Assembly (NCBI GenBank): GCA_007123775.1
Contig: SLGK01000061.1
Location: 1 to 64,000, forward strand
Direction of reading: 5' to 3'
DNA: 64,000 nt
Source: Anaerolineae bacterium
GTDB taxonomy: Bacteria > Chloroflexota > Anaerolineae > Promineifilales > Promineifilaceae
Shown: positions 39,745 through 49,045 of the stretch, piece by piece
How the letters are laid out: the number at the start of each line of letters is the position of its first letter
Numbering within the stretch: the stretch's first letter is position 1
Made by a program: the position numbers and the translations under genes
The notes under the pieces: model-generated
Database searches by the model: none
Seen by the model: only the letters and a program-made list of their open reading frames with translations
What the model was told of the DNA's origin: nothing

Positions 39745-41388
39745 ATGAGCGCAACACCTGTCATCGGCAAACGAGCTATAACTCTCCCCCGTCCTCGACT
39801 GGCCCAACGCGGGGCCAGACCCATCAACTGGCAACTCTCAAGCTATTTTCTGCTGCTGCTGGCGCTGCTGGTCGGCGCGTTGATGCTGCTGACGCCAGCC
39901 TATCTGCTGGTACGAACGGTTGGGGCAGGGCAAGCGGCCGTTGACATGCTGCTGCGTCCTTCAACAATTCAAACGTTGGGGCGAACCGTCTGGCTGGCAA
40001 CGACGGTGACGCTGGCTTCGGCCGTGATTGCCGTGCCGCTGGCCTGGCTCACGACCAGTACCGACCTGCCGGGCAAACGCTTCTGGACGGTAACGGCCGC
40101 TTTGCCGCTCGTTCTGCCCAGTTATGTTGGGGCCTACCTCTTTGTCTCTATTTTAGGGCCGCGCGGTATTGCCCAACAGATGTTGCAGCCTATCACCGGC
40201 ATCGAGCGCTTCCCCTCCTTTTATGGCTTTTGGGGAGCGTTTTTTGTGTTGACGCTGATGAGCTACCCCTACATTTTCCTGACGGTGCGGGCCGCTTTCA
40301 AGCGGCTGGATCCGTCCATGATCGAGGCGGCTCGCAGCCTGGGTCAGACTCCCTGGCAGGCTTTTTGGCGCGTCACGCTGCCCCATTTACGGCCGTCGAT
40401 CTGGGCGGGGGCGCTGCTGGTATCGCTCTACGTGCTGCGCGATTTCGGGGCCGTCACCATGCTCCGCTACGATACTTTTACCCGCATCATCTACATTCAA
40501 TATGGCTCCTTTACCAGCCGTTCGCTGGCGGCGGCGATGGCGCTGGTGTTGATTGCGTTAACGGCCGTTATTCTCTTCATGGAAATGCGGACGCGGGGTA
40601 AAGCCAACTACGCCCGCCAGTCGATTGGCTGCGCCCGCCAGTCCAGAACGGTGCAGCTTGGCCGCTGGCGCTGGCCGGCTCTCGGCTTTATCGGCGGTAT
40701 CGTCACCATTGGCCTGATTTTGCCCGCCGGCAGCCTGGTCTACTGGCTGGTACGGGGCTGGATGAACAGCCAGGTTTCGGTAGCCCTGTGGCAGACTTCC
40801 TGGAATTCGCTGACGGTTTCGCTCATTGCTTCGCTGGTGGCGATTGCCGCCGCGCTGCCGGTAGCGATTCTGTCGGTGCGCCAGCCCAGTCGCCTCAGCC
40901 ATTTTCTGGAGCGGCTGACCTACACCGGCTTTGCCCTGCCCGGCATCGTAATCGCCCTGGCCCTCGTCTTCTTTGGGGCCAATTACACCCCCAGCCTCTA
41001 CCAGACTTTGCCCATGCTGATTGTGGCCTACGTTATTTTGTTTGTGCCGCAGGCCGTTGGCTCCACCCGCTCCTCGCTGCTGCAAGTACCGCGCAGCCTG
41101 GAAGAAGCGGGCCGCAGCCTGGGTCACAGCCCGCTGGCCGTTTTCCGCCGCATTACCTTCCCCTTGCTCAGCCCCGGTATGGCCGCCGGTATGGCCCTGG
41201 TTTTCTTGACCTGTATGAAGGAACTACCGGCAACGCTCATTTTAAGTCCGTTAGGCTACCGCACGCTGGCGACATCGGTCTGGGGTAATATTTCTGAGGC
41301 GTTTTTTGCCCAGGCTGCGGCCCCGGCACTGATGCTGATTTTGCTCTCTTCGATTCCGATGGCGTTTTTGACGCTGCGGGAGAAGTAA
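39745..41388 (+). CDS. Iron-type (FbpB-like) ABC transporter permease, two fused permease domains
   Basis: EAARSLGQTPWQAFWRVTLPHLRPSI and EAGRSLGHSPLAVFRRITFPLLSPGM, two EAA loops. Confidence 0.88.
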   Translation: MSATPVIGKRAITLPRPRLAQRGARPINWQLSSYFLLLLALLVGALMLLTPAYLLVRTVGAGQAAVDMLLRPSTIQTLGRTVWLATTVTLASAVIAVPLAWLTTSTDLPGKRFWTVTAALPLVLPSYVGAYLFVSILGPRGIAQQMLQPITGIERFPSFYGFWGAFFVLTLMSYPYIFLTVRAAFKRLDPSMIEAARSLGQTPWQAFWRVTLPHLRPSIWAGALLVSLYVLRDFGAVTMLRYDTFTRIIYIQYGSFTSRSLAAAMALVLIALTAVILFMEMRTRGKANYARQSIGCARQSRTVQLGRWRWPALGFIGGIVTIGLILPAGSLVYWLVRGWMNSQVSVALWQTSWNSLTVSLIASLVAIAAALPVAILSVRQPSRLSHFLERLTYTGFALPGIVIALALVFFGANYTPSLYQTLPMLIVAYVILFVPQAVGSTRSSLLQVPRSLEEAGRSLGHSPLAVFRRITFPLLSPGMAAGMALVFLTCMKELPATLILSPLGYRTLATSVWGNISEAFFAQAAAPALMLILLSSIPMAFLTLREK

Positions 41389-41423
41389 AACTCAAAGCAG
41401 TTACGCAGAGATAAAAAAGTCAT

Positions 41424-41534
41424 GGCTCCTTGGGAATTCAGGGGGTTGACAAGCCGTAATGCGTAAAACGTAAAACGTAACCAGAGAGACTTTACGCATT
41501 ACGCATTACGTTTTACGCCAAACCCCGCGAAATC
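41424..41534. repeat. Family 2 MITE-like element, copy 2
   Basis: ggctccttgggaattcagggggttgacaagccgtaatgcgtaaaacgtaaaacgtaaccagagagactttacgcattacgcattacgttttacgccaaaccccgcgaaatc, matches 17247-17350 with few changes. Confidence 0.8.
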
Positions 41535-41545
41535 AAAACCTTCTA

Positions 41546-41576
41546 AACCTGCGAGGTCTCCGAGACCTCGCAGGTT
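41546..41576. terminator. Hairpin, terminator-like
   Basis: aacctgcgaggtct-ccg-agacctcgcaggtt. Confidence 0.6.
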
Positions 41577-41592
41577 CGCCGATTTCACATCG

Positions 41593-43668
41593 CTAATCGG
41601 CGCGGATGAGGGGTAGGTATTGGTATAGGAAATCGACGCGCATCTGGACGGGCACGGCCGTTTCCGGTGCAGCCGGATCGTTGGTGAGCAGGATCATGGT
41701 GCCAGTGAAGGTGCCGCTGGCAGTCAGAGGAGCCGTGTAGGTCAACATGACCATCTCGCTCTCCCCGGCCGGAATGGTGCCGCTGAGCGGTGTGGCCGCC
41801 AGCCAGGTCAGGTCGGGCGGCAGGTCCAGCGTCCAGGTAAGCGGAGCCAGGCCACTGTTGGTAATGGTCCAGCTTTGCGTCAGGCTGGTACCCACCGTCA
41901 GACTGACCGGTTCAGGAGAAGACCAGTCTAGTTCGGGAATTAATTCTATCTCCGTTGTCTCAAAGAAGATAGCACTGATCGCGCCCCAATTCCCTGCCAC
42001 ATCCTGCCCGCGCACAAAGAGCATATGCTCGCCTACAGGCAGGTGGCTGACGTCGATGGTACCGCTGACCGTCTCTACCGGGCCGGGCGCACCCTGATTG
42101 ACCAGCGAGAGAGTGTGGGTTATGGTGTCAGTCAGCCAGTAGGGGGTATTGATGTAGGCGGCGGCCTGGCTGATCGGATTGTTGCCATTGTCGCTATCGT
42201 TGATAACGGCCGTTACCGTCATTATGCCTGTCGCACCCACTTCCGCCTCAATATCCAGCGCATCCGGGCCAAAGACGGTGATATAGGGCGTGCGGGCGAT
42301 CTTGGCCGCATATTGCAGCGACGGCCCATTTTCCGGCCACTGCACGGCATCAATCACGCTGTAGGCGGGCATAAATGAGGTGCCAATCTCATAGGTGAAC
42401 GAGGCGATACCCAACTGACCATAGGCCCAGTCATCACTCAGGCCGCTGGCCGCGTAGAGGCAGAGCGGGGCCTGGCAGGAAAGATAACCATTGTAGGTAG
42501 CCAGCTTGTCGCCTATGGCTTTGAGTTGGTCCCGATTGGGGGCGGGTGCGGCCGTATAGCCCCAGGGCCACAAAATCAACTCGCTAAAGCTGTGCAGGCT
42601 GATAAACACGCCCATGGTATCGTCCGGGGCCGGATTGCCAGTCGTGGGTATGTGCGGCTCCGGTATGAGCGAAGCGACCAATGTTTCGAGCTGAGCCACC
42701 TCCGGTTCAGAGGCGGCATGGGTGCCCCGATAAGTCTGGGAACAAGGATGTGTGCTGCTGCCGGGACCGCCCCACTGGAATGAGTGGTTGCGATTGAGGT
42801 CTACCCCATGTTGCCAGCTGGCTGTGGGCGGCCATTGTGAACAGCCTGGGCGGGCATTTTTGCGATGAAAGAACGGGTTGCCATTATACGGTGCCCGTGT
42901 GCCTAGCTCCACCAGCCAGAGGCCGTCGGGGTTGGCGGTGGGCACAAACCACAACTCATGATGGTCTACCAGCCAGGTGGCGTCGGCGTCGGTGCCGTAC
43001 CCCTCGACCAGCCAATCCAGCATACGCATGGCGATCTCGTGGGTGGTGATTTCACGCGGATGCAAACCGGCCATCAGGAAATAGATCGGCTTGGGGCCGG
43101 GAATTTCCTGGTTGGTGACGCGCATTGCCTTGAGAGGAAAGCCGGGGTTGTAGTCGTTGCCAGAAGTGAAGCAGCCGCCGCTGAGCAGACAATAGCTGCT
43201 GCCATACGTTATCAGTTCGGTCAGGTGGGGATAGGTATCGCTAATGACGGCCATGTCGGCGTACAGCTCATCGACGTTGCGATAGCCGCCGTAGAAATCG
43301 AACAGGTATTGGTCTGCCTGGAGCATGGCGGTGGCTTCTTCGTCCAGCGCTAACCGCCAGCCGACCGCCCGCAGCGACTCGTAGCCAACCAGGTTCAACC
43401 CAACCAGGACGTATTTCTCGTCCAGGTTGTTGTACTCCCACAGGTCATAATCGACCAATCCTTGAATGTCGTCAACTTGGTCATAGTAGGCCCGGACGAC
43501 GAAATCACCATCGGGCAGTTCGCCGGCCGGATCGCTCTGGGGGAAGGCGGTCAGCCGGTCGGCATAGCCAATGAGGAAGATGAGGAAAACGGCCGTGATC
43601 AGCGGCACCAACAATGCGTAGACACGTTGGTGGGAAAAAGGTGAAATGTTCATAGATGGTTGCTCCAA
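41593..43668 (-). CDS. Secreted M14 zinc carboxypeptidase
   Basis: LMAGLHPREITTHEIA...PTANPDGLW...GVDLNRNHSFQWGG...; C-term LYQYLPLIRAD. Confidence 0.9.
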   Translation of the reverse strand: MEQPSMNISPFSHQRVYALLVPLITAVFLIFLIGYADRLTAFPQSDPAGELPDGDFVVRAYYDQVDDIQGLVDYDLWEYNNLDEKYVLVGLNLVGYESLRAVGWRLALDEEATAMLQADQYLFDFYGGYRNVDELYADMAVISDTYPHLTELITYGSSYCLLSGGCFTSGNDYNPGFPLKAMRVTNQEIPGPKPIYFLMAGLHPREITTHEIAMRMLDWLVEGYGTDADATWLVDHHELWFVPTANPDGLWLVELGTRAPYNGNPFFHRKNARPGCSQWPPTASWQHGVDLNRNHSFQWGGPGSSTHPCSQTYRGTHAASEPEVAQLETLVASLIPEPHIPTTGNPAPDDTMGVFISLHSFSELILWPWGYTAAPAPNRDQLKAIGDKLATYNGYLSCQAPLCLYAASGLSDDWAYGQLGIASFTYEIGTSFMPAYSVIDAVQWPENGPSLQYAAKIARTPYITVFGPDALDIEAEVGATGIMTVTAVINDSDNGNNPISQAAAYINTPYWLTDTITHTLSLVNQGAPGPVETVSGTIDVSHLPVGEHMLFVRGQDVAGNWGAISAIFFETTEIELIPELDWSSPEPVSLTVGTSLTQSWTITNSGLAPLTWTLDLPPDLTWLAATPLSGTIPAGESEMVMLTYTAPLTASGTFTGTMILLTNDPAAPETAVPVQMRVDFLYQYLPLIRAD

Positions 43669-43720
43669 AGGGTAATCGGGTAAGCAAAGCGGCCCGATTT
43701 TACCCGCTTGCGGTTAGATA

Positions 43721-43751
43721 GACTACAAAAATCTCAAAGATTTTTGTAGTC
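43721..43751. repeat. Perfect 14-bp inverted repeat upstream of tmRNA
   Basis: gactacaaaaatct-caa-agatttttgtagtc. Confidence 0.85.
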
Positions 43752-43810
43752 TGGTGCGGAGCGTGGCTGAATCTAACATGATGATAATAGACTTGATACG
43801 GCCGTCATGA

Positions 43811-43816
43811 TATACT
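43811..43816 (+). promoter_or_regulatory. Candidate -10 box of ssrA (TATACT)
   Basis: TATACT 10 nt before the mature tmRNA 5' end; no convincing -35. Confidence 0.45.
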
Positions 43817-43826
43817 ATGTCTGTTC

Positions 43827-44245
43827 GGGGATGACAGGCTTCGACGGAGAAGGAGCTCCCTGGACTGCAAGCCGAGCAAGTTCTACACCTCGTAAAACTG
43901 GGAACAAACAATTAAGTGCCAACAACGCACGCACCTACAACGCTCTCCCCCTGGCTGCGTAATGCAGCGGCCACGTTAGTGGTCGGAGAGTAGACGTTTC
44001 CGTGAAGGAAACCCGTTTGCGCCAAATGTTCGTCAGTCAGGCGGCAGCAGACGACACAATACACTGACGTGCCTCTCATCGACGTCGATAGATGAGACTA
44101 AGCGGCTCTTTCGGGAGCCATCGACTGGCCCGCAGTAGACCCCGTTGGCCGGGGCTTTGCGGGTGAGAACAAATAGGCCGACTAAGCTTGTAGACGTTCA
44201 GATGGATTACTTTTTCGGACGTGGGTTCGATTCCCACCATCTCCA
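43827..44245 (+). ncRNA. ssrA: tmRNA (one-piece); tag A-N-N-A-R-T-Y-N-A-L-P-L-A-A
   Basis: ggggatgacaggcttcgacgg 5' end; 3' gtgggttcgattcccaccatctcca; GGGGATG/CATCTCC acceptor; tag ORF 43918-43962 ending GCT GCG TAA. Confidence 0.95.
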
Positions 44246-44249
44246 TTGA

Positions 44250-44312
44250 GAACAGCGGATTGAGGAAGGAACGGATTCTTATGCGCTTCTTTCTTCAATC
44301 CGCTGTTTTGTT
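44250..44312 (+). terminator. tmRNA terminator hairpin
   Basis: gaacagcggattgaggaagg...ctttcttcaatccgctgttttgttt. Confidence 0.7.
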
Positions 44313-44338
44313 TGTATGGAGTACGAAGGATAACGATT

Positions 44339-44386
44339 TATGCAAATCTGCAATTGCATTGCAGATTTGCATAAATTTAGTATACT
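44339..44386 (+). promoter_or_regulatory. Operator-like palindrome overlapping a leaderless promoter
   Basis: tatgcaaatctgcaa-ttgca-ttgcagatttgcata; TTGCAG-16-TATACT-6-ATG (44393). Confidence 0.65.
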
Positions 44387-44392
44387 TCACGT

Positions 44393-45559
44393 ATGATCGA
44401 GCGAAAATTGACCGGAAAGATTCAAGAACTGGTTGGCAAATTTCCTGTAATCAGTCTGACTGGTCCGCGCCAGTCGGGGAAAACAACGCTGGTAAGAGAT
44501 ACTTTTCCTGACCTGCCGTATGTTTCATTGGAAGAACCAGATATACGGCAGCTTGCGCTCAATGATCCGCGTGGTTTTCTGGCGAATTTTGCTGAGGGAG
44601 CTATTCTCGATGAAGTCCAGCACACGCCCGAACTCTTTTCCTACATTCAAACCATTGTGGATACGCAGCCAGGTGTTCAATACATCTTGACTGGTTCAGC
44701 CAACTTTTTGCTAATGGAGAAAATTAGCCAGACGTTGGCCGGCCGCAGTGCCATCCTGAATCTGCTTCCTTTTTCGCTGACCGAACTGAAGGCCGCCGGT
44801 CATACGTTTGCCCAATATGAAGAGGCTATTTTCACCGGTCAATACCCGCCTATTTATGATCGACAGATTCCTCCAGTCGATTTCTACCCCGCTTATTTGC
44901 AGACTTACGTTGAACGAGATGTGCGGTTATTGAAAAATATCAGCGACTTGAATACCTTTGTTCAGTTTGTGCAACTATGCGCTGGCCGTACCGGACAACT
45001 GCTTAATTACAACAGTCTGGCCAATGATGCGGGGATTAGCCCCAACACGGCTAAAGCGTGGCTGTCGGTTTTGGAAACGTCTTTTGTGGTTTATCGTCTA
45101 CGGCCGTATCATCAAAACTTCAACAAGCGGCTGGTCAAATCGCCCAAACTCTACTTTTACGATACGGGTCTGGCCTGCAATCTACTCGGTATTCAGACGG
45201 CCGATCAAGTCAACACCCATTATCTAAAAGGGGCCTTGTTTGAGAATCTGGTTCTCAATGAGTTTGTTAAACGAACGCTCAACCAGGGTCAGCGACAATA
45301 CCCCTACTTTTGGCGTGACAGCAACGGAAATGAGATTGATTGTTTGTTGGTTGATGGGGAGCAGGTAACGGCCGTTGAGATCAAAGCTGGCAAGACCATC
45401 ACCGAAAGCTACTTTCGCAACCTGCGCTACTGGCAAAAATTACTTGAAGGGTCTCCCACACCCAAACCGGGCAAGAATGTTGTGGTCTATGGCGGCGACA
45501 CCTCGTTACACATGGGAAACGGCCGTTTGGTAAGCTGGCAGGCATTAGAAACCGTCTAA
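44393..45559 (+). CDS. AAA_14/DUF4143 ATP-binding protein
   Basis: ISLTGPRQSGKTTLVRDTFPDLPYVSLEEPD...AILDEVQHTPELFSYIQ...YILTGSANFLLM. Confidence 0.9.
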   Translation: MIERKLTGKIQELVGKFPVISLTGPRQSGKTTLVRDTFPDLPYVSLEEPDIRQLALNDPRGFLANFAEGAILDEVQHTPELFSYIQTIVDTQPGVQYILTGSANFLLMEKISQTLAGRSAILNLLPFSLTELKAAGHTFAQYEEAIFTGQYPPIYDRQIPPVDFYPAYLQTYVERDVRLLKNISDLNTFVQFVQLCAGRTGQLLNYNSLANDAGISPNTAKAWLSVLETSFVVYRLRPYHQNFNKRLVKSPKLYFYDTGLACNLLGIQTADQVNTHYLKGALFENLVLNEFVKRTLNQGQRQYPYFWRDSNGNEIDCLLVDGEQVTAVEIKAGKTITESYFRNLRYWQKLLEGSPTPKPGKNVVVYGGDTSLHMGNGRLVSWQALETV

Positions 45560-45602
45560 CAGCGAGCCTTCCCTTCTAAATCTGCTATTAAGCCCCAGAG
45601 TG

Positions 45603-45662
45603 GTGCAAGGCACTGGCCAAACGGCTTTGGACATGGTAGCTTCTGCGGCCAGTGCCTTGCAC
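45603..45662. repeat. 16-bp perfect inverted repeat
   Basis: gtgcaaggcactggcc ... ggccagtgccttgcac. Confidence 0.8.
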
Positions 45663-45792
45663 CTGAGTAGTTGCCTAATCCGCTCCTTCCCCCAATCCGT
45701 TGTTCTCTTTGAATAAATGCTGAAAAACAACGGCCGTTTCCTCCCCCAATCCCCCGTTCCATGATAGAATACTTGTTCGATTACGATTCACT

Positions 45793-45824
45793 TCATAATT
45801 CATCCTTCGTAATTCATAATTCGA
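45793..45824. repeat. Heptamer repeat CATAATT/CGTAATT
   Basis: cataattcatccttcgtaattcataattcg. Confidence 0.8.
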
Positions 45825-45831
45825 GGAAACC

Positions 45832-47913
45832 ATGACCAACCGACCCTTTGCGATTGCGTCCGACTTTCAGCCTACCGGCGACCAGCCCCAGGCTATTGCT
45901 AAATTATTAGAAGGATTAGAGCGCGGCGACCCCCTACAAACCCTGGAAGGAGCCACCGGCACCGGCAAAACCTTCACCATCGCCCACGTCGTTGAGCGCA
46001 CCCAGCGGCCGGCGCTGGTGCTGGCCCATAACAAGACCCTCGCCGCCCAACTCTATTCCGAGTTCCGCGAATTCTTCCCCAAAAACGCGGTCTCCTACTT
46101 CGTCAGCTACTACGACTACTACCAGCCCGAAGCCTACGTACCCCGCCACGACCTGTTCATCGAAAAAGAGACCCAGATCAACGAAGAGATCGACCGGCTG
46201 CGCCTGCAAACGATGGCCAACCTGATGAGCCGTCGCGACGTGATTATCGTCGCCTCCGTCTCCTGTATTTACGGTATCGGTAATCCGCAGGCATGGGGCA
46301 AAGTGACCGTCAAAATTGAGCGGGGAACCCCCTACCGGCGCGACCTGCTGCTGCGTCACCTGGTCGATATTCAGTACGACCGCAACGACCTGGAACTGCG
46401 GCGCGGCGTCTTCCGCGTGCGCGGCGACACGCTGCAAATCTTCCCCGCCTACAACGAAAAGACCGCCTACAGCGTTGAGTTTTGGGGCGACGAGGTAGAG
46501 CGTATCACCGAATTCAACCCGCTCACCGGCGAGATTGAGCTGGAACACGCCAGCCTGGAAATCTTCCCCGCCCGCCAGTTTATCACCGACGAGGAGAAGC
46601 TGGCCCAGGCCATCAACGACATCGAGAATGAACTCAACGAGCGCATCGCCTACTTCAAAGAGCGCAACATGCTGCTAGAAGCGCAGCGCATCGAACAGCG
46701 CACCCTCTACGACCTGGAGATGCTGCGCGAAGTCGGCTTCACCTCCGGCATCGAAAATTACAGCCGCCACCTGGATCAGCGCGAGGAAGGATCGCCCCCC
46801 TGGACGCTGCTCGACTACTTCCCGGCCGACTATTTGATGATTATCGACGAGAGCCACATGACCATCCCCCAGGTGCGGGGCATGTTTGCCGGCGACCGCA
46901 GCCGCAAACAAACGCTGGTCGATTATGGCTTCCGCCTGCCCAGCGCGTTGGACAACCGGCCGCTCGATTTTGAAGAATTTGAGCAGCGGTTGGGGCAGGC
47001 CATCTGTACCAGCGCCACGCCCGGCCCCTATGAACTGGAAAAGTCGAGCCAGATTGTGCCCCAGGTGATACGGCCGACCGGCATCATTGATCCCGAAGTA
47101 GAAGTGCGCCCCGTGCGCGGCCAGGTGGACGACCTGTTAGCCGAAATCAAGCGGCGCACCGAAGTAGGCCAGCGTGTCCTCGTCACCACCCTGACCAAGC
47201 GCATGGCCGAAGATTTGAGTGACTATCTGCTGGAAATGGGGGTCAAGGTCCACTACCTCCATTCCGAAGTCCACACCATCGAGCGCACCGAAATTTTGCG
47301 CGACTTACGCCTGGGTGTCTTTGATGTGGTGGTGGGCATCAACCTGCTGCGCGAAGGGCTGGACCTGCCCGAAGTGTCGCTGGTAGCCATTTTGGATGCT
47401 GACAAAGAGGGCTTTTTGCGTTCGGAAACGTCACTCATCCAGACGGTGGGCCGGGCGGCTCGCCACATCGAGGGCAAGGTCATCATGTATGCCGACAAGG
47501 TGACGCGCTCCATGCAGGCGGCCCTGGACAAAACCAAAGAACGGCGCGAGCGGCAGATGGCCTACAATCAGGAACACGGCATTGAGCCGCGCAGTATCTT
47601 GAAGCGCATTCGGGACCTGACGGATGATATTGCCGAGATGCGGCAGCAGGAAGCGCTGGCTATTGCGGAGGAACAGGCAGCTTACGCGGTGAAAACGGCC
47701 GTTCTCCCCCCCGATGAATTACGCCACATGATCGCCGAATTGGAGGCCCAAATGAAAGAAGCCGCCCAAAACCTGGAATTTGAGACAGCGGCTGTTTTGC
47801 GCGACGAAATCATGAACCTGAAACAAACGCTGGCCCTCAAAGAGGCCGGCGGCAATGAGGATATGCCCGAATGGGAGCGGCAGCGGCTGTTAGACGCGGC
47901 CGGTATTGGCTAG
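45832..47913 (+). CDS. uvrB: Excinuclease ABC subunit B
   Basis: [19 protein letters not shown]...[17 protein letters not shown]...[12 protein letters not shown]...C-terminal UVR motif. Confidence 0.97.
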   Translation: MTNRPFAIASDFQPTGDQPQAIAKLLEGLERGDPLQTLEGATGTGKTFTIAHVVERTQRPALVLAHNKTLAAQLYSEFREFFPKNAVSYFVSYYDYYQPEAYVPRHDLFIEKETQINEEIDRLRLQTMANLMSRRDVIIVASVSCIYGIGNPQAWGKVTVKIERGTPYRRDLLLRHLVDIQYDRNDLELRRGVFRVRGDTLQIFPAYNEKTAYSVEFWGDEVERITEFNPLTGEIELEHASLEIFPARQFITDEEKLAQAINDIENELNERIAYFKERNMLLEAQRIEQRTLYDLEMLREVGFTSGIENYSRHLDQREEGSPPWTLLDYFPADYLMIIDESHMTIPQVRGMFAGDRSRKQTLVDYGFRLPSALDNRPLDFEEFEQRLGQAICTSATPGPYELEKSSQIVPQVIRPTGIIDPEVEVRPVRGQVDDLLAEIKRRTEVGQRVLVTTLTKRMAEDLSDYLLEMGVKVHYLHSEVHTIERTEILRDLRLGVFDVVVGINLLREGLDLPEVSLVAILDADKEGFLRSETSLIQTVGRAARHIEGKVIMYADKVTRSMQAALDKTKERRERQMAYNQEHGIEPRSILKRIRDLTDDIAEMRQQEALAIAEEQAAYAVKTAVLPPDELRHMIAELEAQMKEAAQNLEFETAAVLRDEIMNLKQTLALKEAGGNEDMPEWERQRLLDAAGIG

Positions 47914-47919
47914 CGATGG

Positions 47920-47989
47920 GACGCAGATTATCAGGATTCACGCAGATTTTTTCTTTTTTATCTGCGTCATCTGCGTTAATCTGCGTCCT
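47920..47989. repeat. Phased repeat/inverted arms (ACGCAGAT / ATCTGCGT)
   Basis: gacgcagattatcaggattcacgcagat...atctgcgtcatctgcgttaatctgcgtcc. Confidence 0.7.
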
Positions 47990-48058
47990 ATTCATCGGTT
48001 TGAGGCGTAGCTTCGCTGGATGGTTACTCAGGATTTCAGGGTCATGTGCCATAAGCGG

Positions 48059-48595
48059 TCAGTCATCGGCCACAATCTGCCCTTCTATCAGATACGGCGA
48101 CCCTGGCTTGCCATCTATTACTGGAAATAACCACGCATACCCAACGCGCCATTTCGCACCTGTGTCTGTGCGGATTGTGGCTGTCTTTTGATTCAGACGA
48201 ATCACTTCACCGGACACATCATTGTTCTGGTTATCCTGAAAGCCAACGATGTCGCCTACCTTGAGTTGACTCCTATCCAGCCCTTTTCTGGAGGGCAACG
48301 TTATGTCTGTGTTGACTTCATCCAGGTTCACCCAATACATGGGAATTGTCCACCGTTGCTGATCGTGGGTATTTTCGACCAATACGCGATTCCTCTTCAG
48401 TTTGATCACGCTGGCTTCAACCAACCTGTTTTCCGCCGGCTCGAAATAGGTAATCGTTTGACCCGGTTTCAAGCGACTCCTGATCTGGTCAATTCGCTGG
48501 GGATCATCCAATAGATGATTGATGGCCACACTCAATCTATACAGATCAAATAAGGTTGCCTCTTTCAAAGTTGCGACAATTGTTGAATAGTCCAT
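48059..48595 (-). CDS. Hypothetical protein with repeated SH3/KOW-like segments
   Basis: LKPGQTITYFEPAENRLVEASVIKLKRNRVLVEN and LKVGDIVGFQDNQNNDVSGEVIRLNQKTATIRT. Confidence 0.55.
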   Translation of the reverse strand: MDYSTIVATLKEATLFDLYRLSVAINHLLDDPQRIDQIRSRLKPGQTITYFEPAENRLVEASVIKLKRNRVLVENTHDQQRWTIPMYWVNLDEVNTDITLPSRKGLDRSQLKVGDIVGFQDNQNNDVSGEVIRLNQKTATIRTDTGAKWRVGYAWLFPVIDGKPGSPYLIEGQIVADD

Positions 48596-49045
48596 TTTCT
48601 ATACCTGATTTGATGGCTTCACCCATATTGGTGATAAGTCCTTGATTTCAGCTCGAATAGATGTCTTGTAAGGCAGCCTCAAACTTTGGAATTATTCATA
48701 AGCCTACCCTATGCTAGAGACCGCCAGATAATGATTTTCAGTGGAGGTAGTGCCTTGCACCCGCCCGCTTGAAGGCAACCACAAGTGTGCCACTACAAAC
48801 AAAATACTTTTCGTAATATCTATACCAAACTCATGCAAGGCCGGTAGCATAAAACATAACTCCAGTCCGGTCAACTAACGTGTAGCTTGTACAAACTTCT
48901 TTTGCAAATGGTCCAACCCTGCGTTTGCTTGAAATCCGGGCCTTCTCAATCGCCTTAATCCACTACCAACTCACCACAATTCGTGATACCCTAATCGTTG
49001 AGCAAAACTGGCAGCCCATGTCTGTCAGACCACGACGGTTAGCAT

